6,141 nucleotides of DNA from positions 1-6,141 of the forward strand of contig WRHG01000117.1 of assembly GCA_009783365.1 (NCBI GenBank), written 5' to 3'. Under the pieces are notes generated by a model. It did no database searches. It was given only the letters and a program-made list of their open reading frames with translations, and was not told where the DNA came from. The stretch's first letter is position 1. Each line of letters opens with the position of its first letter. This document shows, piece after piece, positions 1 to 4,681 of the stretch. The translations under genes and the position numbers were made by a program. Source of the stretch: Clostridia bacterium (GTDB lineage Bacteria > Bacillota_A > Clostridia > Christensenellales > Aristaeellaceae).

Positions 1-824
1 TTTTCCCCAAGAACAGACCTGTTTTCATCCAAAATGGGCCTCACCACATCCCGCAAAAACTCCGATACCTGCTGACTGCTGCGGCCTGTGAATTTGAAGG
101 GGTCCAGGATTGCCAGACATTCCGCCCGGTTAATGCCGAAGGCGGGATCCCCCGCAATGCGGTCGATGAGGTCGTTTCGCTCCCCTTCCTCCTTTACGGC
201 CTGTGCGGCAGCCTGGCTGTGGAGACGGAGTTTCTCGTGCAGCGCCTGCCTGTCGCCGCCCTTTTTCACTGCGTTTAGCAGGATGTTCTCCGTTGCCATA
301 AAGGGCAGCTCGTTTGCCACCCGGGCGTGGATCACCTTGGGATACACCACCAGGCCGTCGCAGATATTCATCAGGAGGTTCAGGATGGCGTCCACCCCAA
401 GAAATGCCTCACTAACGGCAATACGGCGGTTAGCGCTGTCGTCCAGGGTACGCTCAAACCATTGGGAGCCTGCGGTGACAGCCCCGTTCAGCGCATTCAC
501 CATCATATGGCGGGCAAGGGCGCTCACCCGCTCGGAGCGCATGGGATTACGCTCGTAAGGCATAGCGGAACTGCCCACCTGGGAGGACTCGAAGGGCTCC
601 TCCATCTCTTAAAAGCTTTGCAGAAGCCGCAGATCGTGGCTGAACTTGCTGGCGCTCTGGGCAATGCCGGAAAGGGTACTCAACACCCCGTAATCCATCT
701 TCCGGCTGTAGGTCTGCCCGCTGACGGGTACAACCCTGTCAAATCCCATCTCCGCCGCGATATCCTGCTCCAGCTGCTTTACCTTCCCGCCGTCGCCCCC
801 AAGCAGTTCCATAAAGCTGGCCTG
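1..824 (-). pseudogene. purB: Adenylosuccinate lyase C-terminal remnant, interrupted by a stop codon
   Basis: Intact PurB performs two beta-eliminations in purine synthesis (SAICAR to AICAR, and adenylosuccinate to AMP) in the cytosol. The minus-strand frame from about base 824 gives QASFMELLGGD, then PVSGQTYSRKMDYGVLS and DLRLLQSF. A TAA follows at 609-611, where the family normally has Lys, and the same frame then continues [16 protein letters not shown] without a shift. It runs open to base 1 ([11 protein letters not shown]), probably within about ten residues of the normal C-terminus. The fumarase/aspartase-superfamily signature loop reads [11 protein letters not shown]: the usual signature Lys is Glu (codon 552-554). 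About 200 N-terminal residues (of roughly 475) are missing, because homology starts at GTQASF, where the tnpW-like gene joins. Truncation, nonsense codon and active-site change together indicate a dead copy; a working purB is expected elsewhere. Family identity is very secure. Confidence 0.9.
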
Positions 825-1017
825 TCTGCGGCAACCTCATCTTACCACGGCTTGGCGCGAGATTCAAGTCGTTTCGAATCAGCCGCATGATCTTTTTCTC
901 TGCCGTTTCCCCAGCGTGATTTTTCACGTATACCTCCACCTCGTATACGGTGGAACCGATTCTCTTGTTCATGCTCAACCGTTCGGCAAGGATGAAGCCG
1001 TCACATGTTCCGGTCAT
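739..1017 (-). pseudogene. tnpW: TnpW-like transposon-encoded protein, 3' end fused out of frame into the purB remnant
   Basis: From the ATG at 1017 the frame reads MTGTCDGFILAERLSMNKRI, followed by the family core GSTVYEVEVYVKNHAGET and KKIMRLIRNDLN, then KMRLPQTGQL. This pattern (R/K-IGST-YEV, ET-EDKI-RLIRND, C-terminal PQTGRL-type tail) is that of TnpW, a small protein of unknown function coded by Tn4451-type and related clostridial elements, often next to a large serine recombinase. TnpW similarity ends near base 814; the remaining residues to the stop at 739 are purB DNA read in the wrong frame. Coding-like sequence (DIQTANKAPNT) also extends upstream to about 1050, next to an AAAGGGGG ribosome binding site at 1058-1065. 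No ATG stands there, but AT-TCG where ATG-TCG would fit suggests the original start lost one G (inference). An internal ATG at 972 is a further possible start. No recombinase gene is present here, so this is an isolated remnant. Confidence 0.7.
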
Positions 1018-1131
1018 GGTGTTTGGCGCTTTGTTTGCCGTTTGTATGTCCGAATGACCCCCTTTCTGCAAGCCTTGAATAATCATTTCTGACGGAAGGA
1101 TTCCCGTCGATATACATTATCTCACATTCTA

Positions 1132-1160
1132 TTGAAAAGTATATAAGTTTAGACTATAAT
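1132..1160 (+). promoter_or_regulatory. Sigma-A-type promoter of the zinc-ribbon protein gene
   Basis: TTGAAA at 1132-1137 and a perfect TATAAT at 1155-1160 are separated by exactly 17 bases, in AT-rich sequence. Transcription would start near 1167, leaving a leader of about 50 bases before the ATG at 1219. It is the best-matching promoter in the window. Confidence 0.8.
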
Positions 1161-1197
1161 ACAGGAAACGGAATGATGAAAGAAACTGTATTCCTGT
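1161..1197. repeat. Short inverted repeat at the predicted transcription start
   Basis: ACAGGAA at 1161-1167 is the exact reverse complement of TTCCTGT at 1191-1197, with 23 bases between. The left arm directly abuts the -10 box, so most of it would lie upstream of or at +1. That favours a DNA operator (repressor site) over an RNA hairpin, but a chance 7-bp match cannot be excluded. Confidence 0.35.
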
Positions 1198-1218
1198 CAT
1201 TTCAAGCGGAGGGAACAG

Positions 1219-2265
1219 ATGGATTATGATTTTTCCCGTCACGAATGCGAAAAGAATAGGGTGGTATTGACCCTAACACTGAACCGAAAGAAGATGACCG
1301 AGCGAATCATCATCGCCCGTGCCGAGGATGCCCGGCTACGTTTAGAACAGAGCGGCGGGGAAGTGTATTACGATGAAACCCGCCCTCTCGGAAGTCTGCT
1401 GATTCATTTCGAAGGAGACACAAAGCGCGATTGGAACAAACGGGGTATGACCTTGCGCGAAAGTTATGGCAAGGTTTTCCCATTTGAAGGAGAACGATGG
1501 AAGATGGCCGCAACCGTTTCCAGATTCCTGCGGAAGAAATACAAAAGCGGCGAACCGTCTGTTATGTTCGCCGCCATTCGGACGTGGGAAGAATATTTGA
1601 GTTGTTACCACATGAACCATGGAGCCGATATCCTGACAGAACGGTTGAACCTGCTATACAGGCCCTTCTTCCTCTATGTCGATCATAAGCCATGGCAGGA
1701 GGAATCCGCAGACGCACTGTCCCGGACAATCCATGCCGGGGAATCACAAGTCGAGTTATGGTATCCCATGAAGAAACGTCTCTTTGAGGTTGTCGTTACT
1801 GTATCGTCGCTCATGCCGGTGATTTCATATTATCTCTGTAAGCTGGAGGAATGGGGCCTTGTATTTCAGAAGTGCAAGGTTTGCGGAAACTACTTTGCCG
1901 CGAAAAGCCGCCATTACGAAGTATGTTCTGATAAGTGCCGCCGCGTTCAGGCTGTTGAGGCCAAGAGGGCGTTTGACGAGAGGGCGAGGGGTGACCGGCT
2001 TGAACAGCTTGACGAAACAGCCTACAATTACTGGTATACCCGGCTGCGGAAACTGAAGAAGGGGAAGAATGCTGATTCGGAAAAGGCAGCTTCCGTCAAA
2101 GCGGCGTTTGATGCTTTTCGCAGGGAAGCGGTAAAGCGGAAGGGTGCGGTCAAGCGCGGGGAAATGAAGCTGGCTGAGTTTTCAGGCTGGCTTGCTATGA
2201 TGAATGACGAGGTGGACAGGCTGATGGAAATGAGGGCGCACCGTAAGCTGGATGTAACGCTTTAA
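1219..2265 (+). CDS. Protein of unknown function with C-terminal zinc-ribbon-like Cys4 motif (DUF6076-like)
   Basis: The function is not known. The 348-residue protein has no signal peptide or membrane segment and is probably cytoplasmic. Residues 1-215 are a mixed, Arg/Lys/Glu-rich region with no motif I recognise. Residues 219-240 form a metal-binding motif, C219-x2-C222 (CKVCG) and C236-x3-C240 (CSDKC), followed by a basic helix (RRVQAVEAKRAFDERARGDR). Residues 245-348 are highly charged and probably helical. The Cys4 knuckle followed by a basic segment resembles the CGNR-type zinc fingers of DNA-binding proteins, so nucleic-acid binding is an inference. The layout recalls Firmicute proteins annotated as DUF6076, a match from memory. 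The start is supported by GGAGGG at 1208-1213, five bases before the ATG, and by a strong promoter at 1132-1160. It is transcribed alone, divergent from the tnpW remnant and followed by an IS. No terminator is evident after the stop. Confidence 0.8.
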   Translation: MDYDFSRHECEKNRVVLTLTLNRKKMTERIIIARAEDARLRLEQSGGEVYYDETRPLGSLLIHFEGDTKRDWNKRGMTLRESYGKVFPFEGERWKMAATVSRFLRKKYKSGEPSVMFAAIRTWEEYLSCYHMNHGADILTERLNLLYRPFFLYVDHKPWQEESADALSRTIHAGESQVELWYPMKKRLFEVVVTVSSLMPVISYYLCKLEEWGLVFQKCKVCGNYFAAKSRHYEVCSDKCRRVQAVEAKRAFDERARGDRLEQLDETAYNYWYTRLRKLKKGKNADSEKAASVKAAFDAFRREAVKRKGAVKRGEMKLAEFSGWLAMMNDEVDRLMEMRAHRKLDVTL

Positions 2266-2332
2266 GGTTTGGAGAAACGCGTGACTAAAGGGTTTCCGGG
2301 GGTGATTTTCCATTATTGGCAAAATCATAAAA

Positions 2333-2340
2333 CATAGTGG
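2333..2340. repeat. Target-site duplication, left copy (CATAGTGG)
   Basis: These eight bases directly abut the left end of the IS256-family element and are repeated exactly at 3920-3927, directly after its right end. IS256-family elements characteristically duplicate 8-9 bp. The intact direct repeats show a simple insertion with no later rearrangement of the flanks. Confidence 0.92.
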
Positions 2341-2365
2341 GAGCCTGTGAAAAAGATTCTGTAAA
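2341..2365 (+). repeat. IS left terminal inverted repeat
   Basis: The repeat begins GAGCCTGTGA and ends TTCTGTAAA. Against the reverse complement of 3895-3919 it matches at 18 of 25 positions, strongest in the inner nine bases. The outer tip differs (GAGCC against GGCTC), which is common in this family. Confidence 0.88.
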
Positions 2366-2392
2366 GAGCCTTCTGTGATAGAATAAAAACAC

Positions 2393-2398
2393 AGGAGG
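2393..2398 (+). promoter_or_regulatory. Ribosome binding site of the transposase gene
   Basis: AGGAGG, a perfect Shine-Dalgarno core, lies nine bases before the ATG at 2408 and fixes that start. A possible -10 box, TAGAAT at 2379-2384, lies just upstream, with only a poor -35 (TTCTGT, 2357-2362) overlapping the left inverted repeat. Native transposase transcription is therefore probably weak. Confidence 0.75.
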
Positions 2399-2407
2399 TT
2401 TTATCAA

Positions 2408-3634
2408 ATGCCAAGGAAAAGAAGGAATCCCGTAGTGCCGGAGAAACAGGAACTATTCGCAAAGCTCATTGAGACCTATGACATCCAGAGTGCCAAAGAC
2501 CTGGAGTCGGCACTGAAAGATCTGCTGGGTGGAGCAATTGAGACGATGCTTGGGCAAGAACTGGAAACGCAGATGGAGGAATCCAGTGTCGCAGATGAGG
2601 GATACCACAACATGCGCAACGGATACAAGCCCAAGCGCCTGCGATCAAGCCTTGGGGAAATCCCCATCGAAGTACCGCAAGATCGCAACAGTGATTTTGA
2701 GCCGGTAGTAGTACCCAAGCATGAAAAGGACATCACGGAAATCGAAGGAAAAATCATCGCGATGTATGCACGAGGAATGAGCACGCGCCAAATCTCAGAC
2801 CAGATACGTGATATCTATGGGTTTGAGGTAAGCGAAGGGATGGTTTCTGGGATCACAAACAAACTGCTGCCGGAGATCGAAGCGTGGCAAAAGCGTCCCC
2901 TATCGGCAGTGTATCCCATTGTGTTCATTGATGCGATCGTGTTCAATGTGCGGGAGAATAACGTGATCCGCAAACAGGCGGCGTACATCATCCTGGGCGT
3001 GAGCGAGGAAGGACATAAGGAAGTCCTCAGCATCGCGATCGGGGAAACGGAAAGCGCTAAGTTCTGGTTGGCCCTGTTGAATGAGCTGAAAAACCGTGGA
3101 GTGAAGGACATCTTTGTGTTGTGCGCGGACGGGCTTTCAGGAATACAGGAGGCCGTCGCAACGGCCTACCCTCGAACAGAAGTACAGCGGTGTATCGTCC
3201 ATCTGGTTCGCAATACCCTGCAATATGTGGCCGACAAGGACAAGAAGGCTTTCGCCAACGACCTGAAAAGCATCTATCACGCGCCAGATGAGGAACACGC
3301 TCGTAGCCGCTTGGAGGCCGTTACGGAAATCTGGCACGCCAAGTACCCCGGTTGTATGAGGCGCTGGGCAGAGCATTGGGATGTCGTCAGCCCGATGTTT
3401 AAGTTCTCCTTGGCAGTGCGCAAGGTGATTTATACCACAAACGCCATCGAAAGCCTCAACAGCGGCTATCGTCGCTTGAATCGAAACCGCAGCGTGTTTC
3501 CAAGCGCCGCCTCTCTGCTCAAGGCCCTCTACCTCGCCACAGCGGAACTGACCCGGAAATGGACGCTTCCGCTTCGGAATTGGGGGCAAGTCTATAACGA
3601 ATTAGCGATCATGTTCCCAGACAGGATGAGCTAA
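2408..3634 (+). CDS. IS256-family transposase, full length
   Basis: This DDE transposase cuts and joins the ends of its own element in the cytoplasm, by the copy-out-paste-in route known for IS256. The 408 residues match the usual family length of about 390-410. The N-terminal region (1-110) includes the family segment GYHNMRNGYKPKRLRS (65-80). A helix-turn-helix-like stretch, MYARGMSTRQISDQI (119-133), follows. The catalytic core shows D175 (FIDAI), D241 (CADGLSG), the conserved VQRCIVHLVRN (259-269) and E348 (TTNAIESLN). No frameshift or stop interrupts the frame. It starts at the ATG at 2408 behind a perfect AGGAGG. After the stop comes a long noncoding tail with the structured repeat. Identity is certain; activity is inferred from the intact residues and ends. 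Confidence 0.97.
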   Translation: MPRKRRNPVVPEKQELFAKLIETYDIQSAKDLESALKDLLGGAIETMLGQELETQMEESSVADEGYHNMRNGYKPKRLRSSLGEIPIEVPQDRNSDFEPVVVPKHEKDITEIEGKIIAMYARGMSTRQISDQIRDIYGFEVSEGMVSGITNKLLPEIEAWQKRPLSAVYPIVFIDAIVFNVRENNVIRKQAAYIILGVSEEGHKEVLSIAIGETESAKFWLALLNELKNRGVKDIFVLCADGLSGIQEAVATAYPRTEVQRCIVHLVRNTLQYVADKDKKAFANDLKSIYHAPDEEHARSRLEAVTEIWHAKYPGCMRRWAEHWDVVSPMFKFSLAVRKVIYTTNAIESLNSGYRRLNRNRSVFPSAASLLKALYLATAELTRKWTLPLRNWGQVYNELAIMFPDRMS

Positions 3635-3659
3635 AACACCCGCAGCTTTGCTCTCTTAT

Positions 3660-3859
3660 CCCGCCAGGCTTGACAGGACGCCGATGAAAATGCTATCTTC
3701 GCGTTGCCGACGGCGACGGGAACCACTGCATGCGTAGATATTTGGCGCCGTCGCTCGCCCAGTCTGGCATTTTCATCGGCAACCTGTCAAGCCCATGCCG
3801 CCTCCGGCGGTGGCTGCTCCCGGTGAGCACGGCAGGACACCGCCTCGGACTCCGGGAAC
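3660..3859. repeat. Structured palindromic repeat, copy 1 (inside the IS tail)
   Basis: Copy 1 of a repeat of about 200 bases that aligns without any gap to 4190-4389 (offset 530). Its backbone is a long inverted repeat: 3670-3693 (TTGACAGGACGCCGATG..) pairs with 3767-3790 (..CATCGGCAACCTGTCAA), with only two adjacent mismatches in 24. Inside lies the conserved GCCGACGGCGACGG, which can pair with CCGTCGC of the opposite side. Next comes a compact hairpin, CCGCC-TCC-GGCGG, at 3798-3810. A third pairing, GGCAGG 3831-3836 with CCTGCC 3860-3865, is not shared with copy 2. No credible protein is coded. It occupies most of the IS right tail. It could be a dispersed palindromic element carried as a passenger, or a structured RNA. 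Confidence 0.75.
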
Positions 3860-3894
3860 CCTGCCACGGATGCGCTCATTGCAGAAGGTGACCA

Positions 3895-3919
3895 TTTACA
3901 GAAAATTTTGAACAGAGCC
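3895..3919 (-). repeat. IS right terminal inverted repeat
   Basis: The segment reads TTTACAGAAAATTTT then GAACAGAGCC. It is the imperfect reverse complement of 2341-2365, and the target duplication follows directly. Confidence 0.88.
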
Positions 3920-3927
3920 CATAGTGG
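3920..3927. repeat. Target-site duplication, right copy (CATAGTGG)
   Basis: An exact direct repeat of 2333-2340 that abuts the right terminal inverted repeat and marks the right boundary of the insertion. Confidence 0.92.
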
Positions 3928-4189
3928 AGGAATCTGGCTTATCCTATTGAATGTCCTGGTTTTTTCAACATTCATATACTCATTTCCTATCCGGCCTGAA
4001 AAGGGCCTTTAAATGCATAAAACCCGGGATCAGGGGGTAGTGGCACTATACCTCGTCTTTTTCAAAAATGGACTTTGAAGCCGTTGATTTTATTGACTTT
4101 GCAAAGGGTACTTTGTCGACTTTTTAAGTGGACATATTGAGCGTCTACAACGTGGCTTTCACGCAAGAGAAAAACTTGCCTTTTCCACC
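3928..4189. other. Gene-free segment between the IS and repeat copy 2
   Basis: No reading frame here resembles a protein, and the base composition is more AT-rich than in the neighbouring genes. The only structures seen are a weak hairpin (TGAATG 3948-3953 with CATTCA 3969-3974) and a GGCC...GGCC pair near 3990-4010 followed by TTTAAA. Neither is a convincing terminator. It is continuous with 2266-2332 across the IS insertion site, so the pre-insertion locus was already noncoding. Confidence 0.6.
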
Positions 4190-4389
4190 CCCGCCAGATT
4201 TGACAGAACGCCAATGAAAATGCTATCTTTCTATTGCCGACGGCGACGGACACTTTGAACCCCATGCTTATCTCCCGCCGTCAGCCGCGCAGTGTAGCAT
4301 TTTCATCGTCAACCTGTCAAATCCATGCCGCCTTCGGCGGTGGCTTCTCTCCGGATACCCAACAGGTTACCGCCTCGGGCTCTGGATAC
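4190..4389. repeat. Structured palindromic repeat, copy 2 (outside the IS)
   Basis: Copy 2 lies in the same orientation as copy 1. The arms are 4200-4225 (TTGACAGAACGCCAATG.., ending GCTA) and 4295-4320 (TAGCATTTTC.., ending CCTGTCAA). The segment ATTGCCGACGGCGACGG is nearly identical in both copies, and CCGCC-TTC-GGCGG (4328-4340) differs from copy 1 only in the loop. The central loop, about 4250-4294, is diverged although its length is unchanged. Two of the arm mismatches (A opposite C) become G-U pairs if the minus strand is transcribed, a weak hint about the functional strand. The flanks outside 4190 and 4389 show no similarity to the flanks of copy 1 or to the IS ends. Confidence 0.75.
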
Positions 4390-4473
4390 TTTGTTTTCTT
4401 TCCACGCGAAGAGTATGATGGCATCACCCCTTGTCAGCAAATACCCGAATGTGCCGCAGACAGGCCGTTGCTT

Positions 4474-4515
4474 ATGCTGTAGTAGGCATTCCATTTGAAA
4501 TGCCCTTTACAGCAT
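4474..4515. repeat. Isolated 42-nt hairpin
   Basis: Perfect outer stem ATGCTGTA (4474-4481) with TACAGCAT (4508-4515), a symmetric 3x3 internal loop, and perfect inner stem GGCATT (4485-4490) with AATGCC (4499-4504) around an 8-base loop. Fourteen pairs are far beyond chance for such a short span. It lies six bases past the stop of the minus-strand remnant at 4522, the position of a terminator, but has no T-run on either side. A processing or retroregulatory hairpin, or a small palindromic repeat, is as likely. Confidence 0.6.
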
Positions 4516-4521
4516 ATATCT

Positions 4522-4677
4522 TTAGACTATTGTGTCTATGCCAACATCAGCGCCACTGTTATGCAGATCACCCCATGCGGTGACCGTTATGTCCGTTTGG
4601 CTGCGGCCCATGGCGGTCACATGGTTTTCCAGCATCAGCGGAACCTGCATTCCACCAAACCGGCTGCCGGCAAGGAA
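4522..4677 (-). pseudogene. C-terminal remnant of an unrecognised protein
   Basis: Between an upstream TGA (4678-4680) and a TAA (4522-4524) the minus strand holds 51 open codons that read like genuine protein: FLAGSRFGGMQVPLMLENHV, then TAMGRSQTDITVTAWGDLHN, then SGADVGIDTIV. It has alternating hydrophobic strands with balanced polar residues, unlike the antisense frames. There is no start codon with a ribosome binding site, and the upstream sequence is the end of the PAP2-kinase gene, so this is probably the tail of a gene whose 5' part was lost. I do not recognise the family. A chance open frame remains possible. Confidence 0.4.
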
Positions 4678-4681
4678 TCAA

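Larger units (their letters stand above)
2341..3919 (+). mobile_element. Complete IS256-family insertion sequence (1579 bp)
   Basis: The element is bounded by 25-bp imperfect terminal inverted repeats (2341-2365 and 3895-3919, 18 of 25 positions matching, with the inner TTCTGTAAA exact) and by an 8-bp target duplication. It carries one transposase gene with all catalytic residues, so it is probably active or only recently inserted. At 1579 bp it is longer than typical members (IS256 itself is about 1.3 kb). The excess is a 285-base noncoding tail after the transposase stop, most of which is a structured repeat that also occurs outside the element at 4190-4389. Removing the IS and one duplication joins AAAACATAGTGG to AGGAATCTGG, in a region with no recognisable gene. 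Confidence 0.93.

Noticed and set aside
609..611. TAA in purB as a recoded or read-through codon
   Set aside because: TAA is not used for selenocysteine or pyrrolysine, no recoding signal is seen, and the gene is also truncated and has an altered signature, so a nonsense mutation is the simple explanation.
88..890. Two long overlapping plus-strand open frames (88-558 and 327-890)
   Set aside because: They are antisense to the purB remnant, whose minus-strand frame shows clear family motifs. Their products are Arg/Ser- or His/Leu-rich without motifs.
3137..3589. 150-codon minus-strand open frame
   Set aside because: It lies entirely antisense within the transposase catalytic domain and has no motifs.
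3660..3859. Repeat as an omega-RNA or HEARO-type guide RNA
   Set aside because: Those RNAs accompany IscB/TnpB elements. The gene here is a DDE transposase of the IS256 family, with no RuvC or HNH nuclease nearby.
3787..3975. Minus-strand open frame of 62 codons across the IS right end
   Set aside because: It spans the IS boundary and target duplication and reads through the structured repeat; it has no ribosome binding site and cannot predate the insertion.
3980..4010. GGCC...GGGCC followed by TTTAAA as a transcription terminator
   Set aside because: The stem is only about four pairs, the T-run is short, and no gene ends nearby in the right orientation.
3660..4389. The two repeats as a CRISPR array or tandem repeat array
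   Set aside because: There are only two copies, each about 200 bases and 530 bases apart, with internal palindromes. No regular spacers or cas genes are present.
4062..4494. Minus-strand open frames of 67 and 61 codons (4062-4265, 4309-4494) and a plus-strand frame (4234-4482)
   Set aside because: They overlap the hairpin repeat in different frames, have no ribosome binding sites, and the matching frames are not conserved between the two repeat copies.
4640..4680. CCGG-CAG-CCGG followed by TTT on the minus strand as terminator of the PAP2-kinase gene
   Set aside because: A four-pair stem of a self-complementary tetramer with three T residues is too weak to call.
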